From NCBI GenBank assembly GCA_039189975.1, contig JBCCYI010000064.1:1-20120 (forward strand): 20,120 bases of DNA, given 5' to 3'. The stretch's first letter is position 1; each line of letters opens with the position of its first letter. The position numbers and the translations under genes were made by a program. The notes under the pieces are model-generated. The model saw nothing but the letters and a program-made list of their open reading frames with translations, was not told the DNA's origin and did no database searches. Source of the DNA: HLUCCA09 sp039189975. Its GTDB lineage: Bacteria; Pseudomonadota; Alphaproteobacteria; Rhodobacterales; Rhodobacteraceae. Positions 6,303-15,091 of this stretch are shown here, one piece after another.

Positions 6303-7362
6303 CTTGAGATTGTAGACATTTTCCGAAGGTAGGGGCGCGGGTGGCGGCAGGCCAAGGCCCGGCATGTCAGCCTCGCCCAGATCACGGTGATGTCGGAGAT
6401 TAAGAGCTGCCGGACCGAGGCGCTCGGTGGGCATGTGGCAGCGTGCACCAAGTGCGATCACCATCACATCACTTATAACTCTTGCAAGAGCCGCCATTGC
6501 CCCAAGTGTCAGGGTGAGCCATTGGAGCGCCATTGGTCAGAGAGACAATGGCGAGCGCAGAGTCGGTAATGACCATCGCGGCCGACCCTAAGCGTCTCGG
6601 CGCGAAGGTCGGCATGACCAGCGTGTTGCATACCTGTGGATCGGCACTGGCGCACCATCGCACATCCACATGATCGTTCCCGGCGGTGGCCTGTCGCCAG
6701 ACGGCACCCGTTGGAACGCCTGCAAACCTGGATTCTTCCTGCATGTGCGCGTGTTGGCGCGCCTCTTTCGTCGCCTGTTCATTGACGGCCTGTTGGCACT
6801 ACACCAAGACGGCGCGCTTACCTTCTTCGGTGACCAGGAAGGACTGGTCGACACCACCGCCCTCACAAAATGGCTCGCCCCGTTCCGCAAATCCGACGGG
6901 GTGGTCTACGCCGAGCCACCCTTCGGCGGGCCGGAGGCGGTAGTGGACTATCTCAGCCGATACACCCATCGCGTGGCGACCTCGAACCACCGCCGTAGAA
7001 GCGCAGATGCAGACGCCGTCGCATCCCGCTGGAAGGACCACAGGATAAAGCGCGATGACAAGCAGAAGGTCATGCGCCTGGCCACGCCTGAGTTCATTCG
7101 CCGGTTCCTGATCCATGTCCTACCAGATGGGTTCCACCGGATCGGGACCTACGGCTTTCTGACAAGCTCAACACGCAAAACGAACATCCAGGAGATTCGG
7201 GACCTACTTGGCGTCGAAGGCGCCCAACCAACCCCTGTAGCAGCGCCCGACCCTGCTGAGATCTTCCCGCTTTCCTTGCGTGAACCATGCCCCTGCAGCA
7301 GTGATCTCATGCGCGTAGTCGAAATCTTCAGGCGCGGGCAAAAACCAATGTCGCGCGCATAA
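6303..7362 (+). pseudogene. IS91-family transposase, multiply broken
   Basis: The frame opens with LEIVDIFRR, hits TAG at 6330-6332, and continues WRQAKARHVSLAQ and SCRTEALGGHVAACTKCDHH with the zinc ribbon YNSCKSRHCPKCQ. An internal segment is then deleted and replaced by unrelated codons ending near 6569. The family resumes with MTIAADPKRLGAKVGMTSVL, and a one-base deletion near 6660 falls exactly in the HUH motif (HHPHVHMIVPGGG in the family). The C-terminal frame 6670-7362 is clean: FFLHVRVLARLFRRLF, PPFGGPEAVVDYLSRYTHRV (Y-x3-Y, the two-tyrosine motif of IS91 rolling-circle transposases), EFIRRFLIHVLPDGFHRI and REPCPC. Amber codon, deletion and frameshift make it dead. I could not place its ter and ori ends. 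Confidence 0.85.
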
Positions 7363-7672
7363 CCGCGGGAGCAGCAGGCAACATCACGCAACGCCCGTCC
7401 CCATTCACACGCCCAAATCGGCAGCGACACGCGGCACCGGGCCGAACGTTCAGCGCCCGGCTGATGCCTCGAGCCGATATGGCAACGATGCTGTCGAAAT
7501 GGGAGCCTGCGATAGCTTCGGCGCGCGAGATGGCACCGGCAAATTCCGCTCAGCCAGGTGCAAGCCGGTGCGCGGAATTGGTCCGCCATGCGTCTGGCGA
7601 TCGGACAGCGATGAAGTGCTGGATTCGGCCGAGCTTTTTGCCGGGCTCTCCGCTTGCACCAGTGGTACCACG
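7363..7672. other. No assigned gene between IS91 remnant and integrase remnant
   Basis: This should include the right end of the IS91-type element, but I could not identify its terminal hairpin or target tetranucleotide with confidence. Minus-strand frames crossing it (for example 7450-7974) are antisense to the integrase remnant and carry no motif. Confidence 0.4.
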
Positions 7673-8540
7673 ATGGCCGGCGGCAAGTTGCGGCAGGTGA
7701 TCCCGCGCCACCTGGAGTCCCGAGAGTGCACGACCCTCTCTGCAAGAACGCGGTCTGACATCGCGCCAGCAATGCAGCACCCAAAGAACGGCACCGACAC
7801 GCGTTCGGCGCGGCACCGTTCGCCGTCCTGTCTGACACACGCATTCGCCGACATGTCTTGGCGTGGCGTGATCGAGTTGGAGGGACGGTCTGCGAGGAGC
7901 GCATGCGACACTTGTAACGGCTCATAGGACGGGGGTGTTGCCGCGGCTGTCTCTCGGAGCATCGTCTTGGACACTTATCGTCTGCCTATCGCTCCAATCG
8001 GGCCAAGATCGTATGGACCGGTGCGGAAATAGAAACAGTCACTGCGGGCGCGCCGCCGCATGTCGGGCGAATCACCCTCTTTGCTATGGAGACTGGTTTT
8101 CGACCGGGCAACTTGCACGAGCTTAGCTCCGCGAATGTCCATCCAACGCGGCAGAGCGCCGGTTTGTAGATGGGACAAAGAACCGATTCAGACTGGCGTC
8201 TGTACCGATTTCAGAAGCGCTCTCCCGGGTTATCGACCGCTTAGCACAGGATGGTCTGTATCTTCGAAATCCGGGGGGCGCCGTACCAGCACAAAAGCTG
8301 TCTTGGCGATGCCGTCAGCACAGGGCGCGACACGTTGAAGATGCAACCGAAGCTACGCCCTTACGACGCACGGGACCCAGCAGCTATGCGTCTCTTCATG
8401 CAGGGGCGAAGTTGTGGACAATGATCATACAAATCGGCCGGAGCCTGAAGGCCGCAAACGATGTCATCGAGCCCTATGTGGCTTTGCATCCAGATACGAC
8501 AGACCCCCTTGCCGAGAAGCCACGGACAGCCAAGCGCTGA
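7673..8540 (+). pseudogene. Phage-type tyrosine integrase remnant beside tRNA-Pro
   Basis: The pieces of a site-specific integrase appear in the correct order across three frame segments. The N-terminal part near 7673-7760 reads GGKLRQVIPRHLES and LSARTRSDI. The core-binding part near 7800-7880 reads FAVLSDTRIRRHVLAWRDRV. Then a TAA at 7915-7917, AKIVWTGAEIETVTAG and GRITLFAMETGFRPGNLHEL (first catalytic Arg). A frameshift near 8160 leads to DGTKNRFRLASVPISEALSR (basic beta-hairpin region), LRRT (HxxR-like box) and EPYVALHPD (the family's RYAHLxPD Tyr box), ending at TGA 8538-8540. Each motif agrees with tRNA-targeting phage and island integrases, which are usually 330-400 residues. Several frameshifts and stops make it inactive. 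It reads toward the tRNA 3' end, 41 bp away, as expected for an element integrated there. Confidence 0.7.
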
Positions 8541-8581
8541 ACGCTTCTGCAAAACGCACTGTCCCGACTTGAGCTAAGTCT

Positions 8582-8658
8582 TGGTCGGGGCGGCAGGATT
8601 CGAACCTACGACCTACGGTACCCAAAACCGTCGCGCTACCAGGCTGCGCCACGCCCCG
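8582..8658 (-). tRNA. tRNA-Pro (anticodon UGG)
   Basis: On the minus strand the 77-nt sequence folds as a cloverleaf. The acceptor stem is CGGGGCG/CGCCCCG with discriminator A and an encoded CCA, the D stem is GCGC/GCGC, and the anticodon stem is ACGGT/ACCGT with loop TTTGGGT (anticodon TGG). The T arm is GTAGG-TTCGAAT-CCTGC. It decodes proline CCA codons and, with wobble, others. Its 3' end faces the integrase remnant, marking the probable attachment site and the border between accessory and core DNA. Confidence 0.97.
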
Positions 8659-8739
8659 ACCCGGTTCGCATCTTGCATTTGACGGGCGATTGCAAGGGGA
8701 GACGACCCGGAAAGCGCGGTTTCTGCAGGGCCAGACGCG

Positions 8740-9255
8740 CTACCCGCCGGTGGCATCCGTCGTTGGGCAGGGCCATGCGGCGTCGGCTCCGAAAGCCGGG
8801 TGACGCATCTCGGTGCCCGGTGCGATCCCAAAACGCGCAGCAACGCCCCCATTGATCTCTAGCACGACAAGGATACCTTCGCCGCCGGAGATATGCGTCT
8901 CTTCGTCAAGCGGGACGGCCTCGGGATGCACATGCTGCACCACACCGTCTGGCCGCGCGAACACCATGTCCAACGGAATCAGCGTGTTGCGCATCCAAAA
9001 CGTCGGTGCCTGCGCGCTCTGGTAAACAAAGAGCATCCCCGCGCTCTGGGCCATACTCTCGCGGAACATCAGCCCCTGCGCACGCGTCTCCGGTGTGTCG
9101 ACAACCTCGACCGAGAAACGGGCCTGGCCCCAATCTCCTCTCAGATCGACATGGGCCGCGTTGCACTCAGCCCAGGCCGCAATCGGCAAGATTACGCTCA
9201 TGCAGGCGAGGATCCAGACCAGACCGCGGCGGCTCGGACGTCCCTTACGCGTCAT
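8740..9255 (-). CDS. DUF192 family secreted protein
   Basis: A 171-residue protein with ATG at 9255 that overlaps the end of the cold-shock gene by 11 nt, so translation is probably coupled. Its N-terminus is basic (MTRKGRPSRRG) and is followed by a hydrophobic segment (LVWILACMSVILPIAAWA) with cleavage expected after AWA. The mature part has the DUF192 signature: TRAQGLMFRESMAQSAGMLF, FWMRNTLIPLDMVF, and GILVVLEINGGVAARFGI near the C-terminus. DUF192 proteins are small periplasmic or extracytoplasmic beta proteins of unknown molecular role. A longer in-frame start (9420) exists, but it would lie wholly inside the upstream gene and would bury the signal peptide. Confidence 0.85.
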   Translation of the reverse strand: MTRKGRPSRRGLVWILACMSVILPIAAWAECNAAHVDLRGDWGQARFSVEVVDTPETRAQGLMFRESMAQSAGMLFVYQSAQAPTFWMRNTLIPLDMVFARPDGVVQHVHPEAVPLDEETHISGGEGILVVLEINGGVAARFGIAPGTEMRHPAFGADAAWPCPTTDATGG

Positions 9256-9784
9256 AGAGGGCCTTTTCCCAAGCCGCGACATGGAGCGCCATCCGCCCGC
9301 GCTGGCCATCTGTGACCCGAACGCCAATGGCCTCTCCAGGCTGAAGGTCTGCCAGGCCGGACCGTCGCAGCACCTCGATATGCACGAAAACGTCTTCCGG
9401 ACGTCCGAAAACATTGGCAAATCCGAAGCCCTTACCTTTGTCGAACCATTTCACGCGTGCCGGTTCCAGAGGCAGTTTGGCCAATTCCTCAGCAGAGAGG
9501 ATGTCAACGTCGTTAAAGGTCGATTCGGCCGGTGGTGGGGTGATCTCAAAAACTTCGACTGCCTGCATGCCCCGCGCCGTCTGCTGAACCGCGATGACCA
9601 CGCGCGCGTCATCGGCAACGGAACTCTGCCCGAAATTGCGCAACACATTGGCATGCAAGAGTATATCCGGACCGCCCGTGTCAGACACGACGAATCCGAA
9701 ACCCTTGGCGGGGTCGAACCACTTGACGCGCCCGTTGATGCGCGCCGCCGTTGTTGGCGCCCCTTCGCCGTCGGTCTCACTCAC
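9245..9784 (-). CDS. Double cold-shock-domain protein
   Basis: A 179-residue protein with GTG start at 9784 and an AAGG/AGGA-like site upstream. It contains two cold-shock domains joined by a linker. Domain 1 (about residues 16-82) has GRVKWFDPAKGFGFV (RNP1) and DILLHA (RNP2). Domain 2 (about 108-172) has ARVKWFDKGKGFGFA and DVFVHI. These OB-fold domains bind single-stranded RNA or DNA through the aromatic RNP motifs and act as RNA chaperones. The fused two-domain form, rather than the single-domain protein of about 70 residues, is common in Rhodobacterales and other alphaproteobacteria. It overlaps the DUF192 gene downstream. The AT-rich upstream region (9785-9930) could form a long regulatory leader. 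Confidence 0.9.
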   Translation of the reverse strand: MSETDGEGAPTTAARINGRVKWFDPAKGFGFVVSDTGGPDILLHANVLRNFGQSSVADDARVVIAVQQTARGMQAVEVFEITPPPAESTFNDVDILSAEELAKLPLEPARVKWFDKGKGFGFANVFGRPEDVFVHIEVLRRSGLADLQPGEAIGVRVTDGQRGRMALHVAAWEKALYDA

Positions 9785-9910
9785 GTCCTGTACACCTTCT
9801 CGCCTTCGCAGCCGTTTTGATCCTAACCCCGCTAAACCATCAGAGAACCGCTAGTTAAAAAAGTTTTTACTTTGCGATCCCTGGGCGCGAGCCTAGCGTT
9901 ACAGCTTCCT

Positions 9911-9930
9911 CACCGGAATACACCGGAATG
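9911..9930. repeat. Tandem 10-bp direct repeat upstream of the cold-shock gene
   Basis: CACCGGAATA is followed directly by CACCGGAATG, two copies differing only in the last base. A 10-bp spacing places both copies on the same DNA face, which suits a transcription-factor operator. It lies 127-146 bp upstream of the GTG start. No regulator is assigned. Confidence 0.5.
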
Positions 9931-10027
9931 TTAACCATCTCCACACCGAGGTTATGCGTGCCAGATGGCGCGTAGACAATGCGCGGTGATGCATTTTGCA
10001 AATTTAACGTTGCGCGAGGCTTTTGCG

Positions 10028-10057
10028 CCCCCGGTACTGCAGGAGCAGCCGCGGGGG
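10028..10057 (-). terminator. Possible hairpin terminator after pdxH
   Basis: CCCCCG and CGGGGG arms at the outside, a 3-base internal loop, and an inner CTGC/GCAG stem around AGGA form a strong hairpin 9 nt past the pdxH stop. It is not followed by a clean U-run (GCGCAAAAGC in the transcript), so its terminator role is only plausible. Confidence 0.35.
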
Positions 10058-10065
10058 TCCCGGCC

Positions 10066-10692
10066 CTATGGATTCAGTCGAGACACCGTCCATCCCCCGG
10101 CGCCGCCGGGCTCGGGCGTTGTCCAGCGGAAGCGATCATGCAGACGGAATTCGCCGTCCGCCCAGAACTCCATCTCGACAGGACGGATACGGATACCACC
10201 CCAATGGGGCGGGCGCGCGGGAGAGGGCCCCTTGGACACGGTGACCTTCGCAACCTCCGCGACCAGCGCGGCGCGCGACGACAGCGGCTGGCTCTGCGCC
10301 GACGCCCAAGCCCCCAGGCGGGATTTGAGCGACCGCGAGGCGAAATACGCATCCGCTTTGGGGCCGTCCTCCCGTTCGGTGACACCGCGCACCCGGAGTT
10401 GTCGGTGGAGGCTCTTCCAATGCAGTACGAACGCTGCCTTCCCGCTGGCATCGATCTCGCGCCCTTTGGCGGAGGTGTAATTGGTGTAGAAGACGAAGGC
10501 GCCTGTGCCATTGCCGGTCGCCTCGATCTCCTTAAGGAGCACCATGCGCACGTTGGGCATCCCCTCCGGATCCACCGTGGCCAATGCGATGGCGTTAGGA
10601 TCGTTGGGCTCGGAGGCTTCGGCCTCGCTCAGCCAGGCGCGGGCTGTCTGGAACGGATCTTCCCCCTCGAAAGGGCCGGAACGGTCATTCAT
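10066..10692 (-). CDS. pdxH: Pyridoxine/pyridoxamine 5'-phosphate oxidase
   Basis: An FMN enzyme that oxidises pyridoxine 5'-phosphate or pyridoxamine 5'-phosphate to pyridoxal 5'-phosphate with O2, the last step of PLP synthesis and salvage, in the cytoplasm. The 208-residue length is normal. Family motifs appear in order: ALATVDPEGMPNVRMVLLKE (residues 36-55, FMN site), FYTNYTSAKGREI (68-80), AAFVLHWKSLHRQLRVRG (86-103), SRLGAWASAQSQPL (124-137), PPHWGGIRIRPVEMEFW (161-177), RLHDRFRW (183-190) and the C-terminal RLNP. ATG at 10692 has GGGAG seven bases upstream and is preferred over an in-frame ATG-type start at 10719. It diverges from fabI across about 120 bp that must hold both promoters. 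Confidence 0.95.
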   Translation of the reverse strand: MNDRSGPFEGEDPFQTARAWLSEAEASEPNDPNAIALATVDPEGMPNVRMVLLKEIEATGNGTGAFVFYTNYTSAKGREIDASGKAAFVLHWKSLHRQLRVRGVTEREDGPKADAYFASRSLKSRLGAWASAQSQPLSSRAALVAEVAKVTVSKGPSPARPPHWGGIRIRPVEMEFWADGEFRLHDRFRWTTPEPGGAGGWTVSRLNP

Positions 10693-10813
10693 CTGCGGGC
10701 TCCCACCTTTGGTTGTCACAGCCGCCCACTGCGCGCGAATGACGCACCCCGCCTTGCGCCATACGCCGCCCCTGGCCTAAAGGAGGCGGGGTTACGGACG
10801 ATGAGGCGAGGCG

Positions 10814-11623
10814 ATGACGGCACAGCTCATGGCGGGCAAGCGGGGACTTATCATGGGCCTCGCCAATGACAAATCAATCGCATGGGGCATTGCCCAAGCC
10901 TTGCATGAAGCTGGGGCGGATATCGCACTGACGTATCAGGGGGACGCTCTGCGCAAACGCGTTGTGCCGCTGGCCGAAAAGATCGGCGTGACGCAACTGA
11001 CCGAATGCGATGTTTCGGACGAGGCCTCCATCGACGCGGCGTTCGACAGCCTGAAAGAAACCTGGGGCAGTCTCGACTTCTACGTGCACGCCATCGGCTT
11101 TTCCGACAAGACGGAGCTGCGCGGGCGGTATGTCGACACGAGCCGGGCCAACTTTCAGATGTCGATGGACATCTCCGTGTACTCCTTCACCGCCTGCACC
11201 CGCCGTGCTGCGGCGATGATGCCGAACGGGGGCTCGTGCCTGACACTGACCTATTACGGCGCCGAGAAGGTCATGCCGCATTACAACGTCATGGGCGTGG
11301 CCAAGGCAGCGCTTGAGGCGTCGGTGCGCTATATGGCCGAAGATCTCGGCAAGGACGGCGTGCGCGTCAACGCGATCTCCGCCGGCCCGATCAAGACGCT
11401 CGCGGCCTCGGGCATCGGTGATTTCCGCTACATTCTGAAATGGAACGAACTCAACGCACCGCTGCGCCGGACTGTGACGCCGCGCGACGTCGGCAATTCG
11501 GCGCTCTATCTGCTGTCGGACCTCGGCGCGGGCGTGACGGGCGAAACCCACCATGTGGACGCGGGCTACCACACGGTCGGGATGAAGGCGGTCGATGCGC
11601 CGGATATTGACGCCGCTTCCTAG
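10814..11623 (+). CDS. fabI: Enoyl-[acyl-carrier-protein] reductase (NADH)
   Basis: Reduces trans-2-enoyl-ACP to acyl-ACP with NADH, the last step of each type II fatty acid elongation cycle, in the cytoplasm. The 269-residue protein is a short-chain dehydrogenase of the FabI type. The NADH loop is GLIMGLANDKSIAWGIA (residues 11-27), CDVSDE sits near 65-70, and the active site LTYYGAEKVMPHYNVMGVAK carries Y147, Y157 and K164, matching E. coli Y146, Y156 and K163. SAGPIKTLAASGI follows, and a normal C-terminus has GETHHVDAGYHTVGM. ATG 10814 lies just behind a GGCGAGG purine tract. This is the triclosan target family, and no resistance inference is made. The Gpt-type gene follows 93 bp downstream on the same strand. 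Confidence 0.95.
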   Translation: MTAQLMAGKRGLIMGLANDKSIAWGIAQALHEAGADIALTYQGDALRKRVVPLAEKIGVTQLTECDVSDEASIDAAFDSLKETWGSLDFYVHAIGFSDKTELRGRYVDTSRANFQMSMDISVYSFTACTRRAAAMMPNGGSCLTLTYYGAEKVMPHYNVMGVAKAALEASVRYMAEDLGKDGVRVNAISAGPIKTLAASGIGDFRYILKWNELNAPLRRTVTPRDVGNSALYLLSDLGAGVTGETHHVDAGYHTVGMKAVDAPDIDAAS

Positions 11624-11716
11624 GCCGGTATGTCAGCGCAACGGGCGCGCGACCCCGGCCCGGGGCTGCGTCACCTGCCCCGTTTGCAGCCCTGCCGCCG
11701 CACGAAGGAGCCGAGC

Positions 11717-12217
11717 ATGACCGACCGCCTGCCCCACGAGAAGGGATTTCACGTCAGCTGGGATCAGATCCACCGCGACAGCCGTGCGCTGGCCTGGCGG
11801 CTCGAAAGCGTAGGCCCCGAGGGCGGCTGGCGCGCGGTGGTTGCCGTCACTCGCGGCGGCATGGCGCCTGCGATGATCGTCAGCCGCGAGCTCAACATCC
11901 GCACGGTCGACACCATCTCGGTCAAGTCCTACGACCATCAGGCCCAGGCCGAGGCCATTGTCCTGAAAGCACCCGATGCGCAGCTGATGGGCGAAGGCCA
12001 TGGCATCCTGATCGTCGACGACCTTGTGGACAGCGGCAAGACGCTTGAGCTCGTGCGCAAGCTCTACCCCGCGGCCCATTTTGCCGCCGTCTATGCCAAG
12101 CCCAAGGGGCGGCCCATGGTTGACACCTTTATCACCGAGGTGAGCCAGGACACGTGGATCTTCTTCCCGTGGGACATGGCGCTGCAATACGTCAAGCCCT
12201 ACCGTGGCACCGACTGA
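11717..12217 (+). CDS. gpt: Xanthine/guanine phosphoribosyltransferase
   Basis: A purine salvage enzyme that joins xanthine, guanine or hypoxanthine to PRPP, giving the nucleotide. The 166-residue length is typical of Gpt-type enzymes. Motifs are VVAVTRGGMAPAMIVSREL (about 41-59), ISVKSYDHQ (67-75) and the PRPP-binding loop GILIVDDLVDSGKTLE (96-111), followed by AVYAKPKG and WIFFPWDMAL. ATG at 11717 has a good AAGGAG site 6 nt upstream; a longer in-frame extension to 11630 lacks one. It is followed by the composite hairpin element at 12230, which probably ends the transcript. Confidence 0.9.
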   Translation: MTDRLPHEKGFHVSWDQIHRDSRALAWRLESVGPEGGWRAVVAVTRGGMAPAMIVSRELNIRTVDTISVKSYDHQAQAEAIVLKAPDAQLMGEGHGILIVDDLVDSGKTLELVRKLYPAAHFAAVYAKPKGRPMVDTFITEVSQDTWIFFPWDMALQYVKPYRGTD

Positions 12218-12229
12218 CGCCTCCTGATC

Positions 12230-12289
12230 GGGGGCTCCGCCCCCACAGCCTTCGGCTGCTCCCCCGCGGTATTTCAGGCAAGAAGAAGC
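12230..12289 (+). repeat. Composite intergenic element, copy 1 (two hairpins plus conserved tail)
   Basis: Hairpin 1 is GGGGGC-TCC-GCCCCC (12230-12244). Hairpin 2 is CAGCC-TTC-GGCTG (12246-12258). CCCCC follows (12261-12265), then the tail GGTATTTCAGGCAAGAAGAA. It begins 12 nt after the gpt stop, in the same orientation. The same order of parts recurs on the minus strand after recA (18100-18161), with a reduced copy at 17913-17949. It probably acts as a terminator or mRNA 3' stabiliser, and I recall similar sequence after many Rhodobacterales genes. Confidence 0.65.
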
Positions 12290-12361
12290 GGGGCGTGCGT
12301 TTCGCTCTGGCCCTCGGTGCGGCGGGAGGATAGCAGCGGGCCGAACCAGTGGAGAGGCCCC

Positions 12362-14179
<1,818 letters not shown>

Positions 14180-14287
14180 ACGCCTGAATGCTGTGGCTCA
14201 GGGCGCGGCCGAGGTTGGAACTCGTCGCCGGGTGGCGCTCATCGGAAACACGTTGCCGGGCTGGAAAAGCTGAGGGGTGCTTTCCGG

Positions 14288-14758
14288 TCACTCCACGGGG
14301 CGCACCACGTCACCGCATGTGATCCGGCCCGGCGACACCACCTTGGCACACCACCCGCCATGACCCCGCATCGCGCCGTAGCCGCCGTGGCCAAGCGCGA
14401 CCTCCATGCGGGAACAGGGCGCGCAGGGGCCGGTGATCTCGAGCGTTGCCTCACCAATGCCGAGCGCCCGCCCCCGCATCGCGGTGAGGTTCAGGCCCGA
14501 CACCACAAGGTTGCGGCGCAGCAGCTCCGGGGCCACCGAAGGATGCCCCGCTAGCGCGGCAATCACCGGCAGATGCTCGGCCTGGATCAGCGAGACGGCG
14601 CGCTTGCCGGGGCGCGCATGGTCCCCGTCGAGCCCAGCTTCCGCGACCATAACGGTCGAGACGGCCACCAGCTCCGCCTTGCGCGCGGGGCGCAGAAAGA
14701 TGCCCTCCAGCCGGCCGGGCTGCGCATAGCGCGCCAGCAGCTCTGCCATCGGGATCAT
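14288..14758 (-). CDS. MOSC domain-containing protein
   Basis: A 156-residue single-domain protein. MOSC domains derive from molybdenum cofactor sulfurases; stand-alone members are linked to molybdoenzyme maturation or N-hydroxylated compound reduction. Visible features are LEGIFLRPARKAELVAVSTV near the N-terminus, GLDGDHARPGKRAVSLIQAE (42-61), RRNLVVSGLNLTAMRGRALG (81-100) and the conserved cysteine segment ITGPCAPCSRM (108-118, C112 and C115), then GGYGAMRGHGGWCAKV. ATG 14758 is used; ATG 14749 is an equally possible start, since neither has a strong Shine-Dalgarno. It lies 45 bp downstream of the DUF1330 gene, so it may be the last gene of an alaS-DUF1330-MOSC transcript. Confidence 0.85.
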   Translation of the reverse strand: MIPMAELLARYAQPGRLEGIFLRPARKAELVAVSTVMVAEAGLDGDHARPGKRAVSLIQAEHLPVIAALAGHPSVAPELLRRNLVVSGLNLTAMRGRALGIGEATLEITGPCAPCSRMEVALGHGGYGAMRGHGGWCAKVVSPGRITCGDVVRPVE

Positions 14759-14803
14759 TCGCGCACCGCGCTCATACGGCCATCGGGAGCAATCGGGCGC
14801 GCG

Positions 14804-15091
14804 TTAGAGCCCCTCGACGATCATCAGGTCCCGCTCCGACGCGCCGCGGGCGTGGGTCAGCGCTTCCTGATACGTGTCCGAACGGTAGCAGGCCTCTGCC
14901 GCTTCCATCGACGGGAATCGCGCCACGACGTTGCGTGGACGCTCCGTCCCCTCGAACCACGTGTTGGCACCGCCACGGGCGAGAAACTCGCCCTCGTGTT
15001 CGGCCATCGCCTTTGTCGCGAGCTCCGCGTAGCGCGCATAGGCCTCGGCGTCGGTGACGGTCACATGGGCGATCCAATAGGCAGGCTTCAT
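14804..15091 (-). CDS. DUF1330 domain protein
   Basis: A 95-residue protein with the dimeric ferredoxin-like DUF1330 fold: MKPAYWIAHVTVTDAEAYAR at the start, FLARGGANTWFEG in the middle, RNVVARFPSMEAAEACYRS, and a C-terminal ERDLMIVEGL. Family members are small cytosolic proteins of unknown function. The ATG overlaps the alaS stop by 4 nt (ATGA, 15088-15091), indicating translational coupling with alaS. Confidence 0.9.
   Translation of the reverse strand: MKPAYWIAHVTVTDAEAYARYAELATKAMAEHEGEFLARGGANTWFEGTERPRNVVARFPSMEAAEACYRSDTYQEALTHARGASERDLMIVEGL

Larger units (their letters stand above)
9785..10065. other. Intergenic region upstream of the cold-shock gene
   Basis: It holds an AT-rich patch (TTAAAAAAGTTTTTAC, about 9854-9869), a tandem 10-bp repeat at 9911-9930, a TTAACCAT sequence at 9931-9938 that resembles a CtrA half site, and a hairpin near the end of pdxH. 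The promoter of the cold-shock gene must lie here, reading leftward. I could not fix a single -35/-10 pair. Confidence 0.45.

Noticed and set aside
7450..7974. Minus-strand 174-codon frame
   Set aside because: It lies antisense to the integrase remnant, which has ordered family motifs; this frame has none.
9931..9938. TTAACCAT as a CtrA site
   Set aside because: Only one half site is seen and no properly spaced second TTAA, so it is not listed as a binding site.
11624..11716. Terminator between fabI and gpt
   Set aside because: GC-rich pairing (GGGGCTGC with GCAGCCCT) is possible, but the loop is long and no U-run follows; read-through into gpt is as likely.
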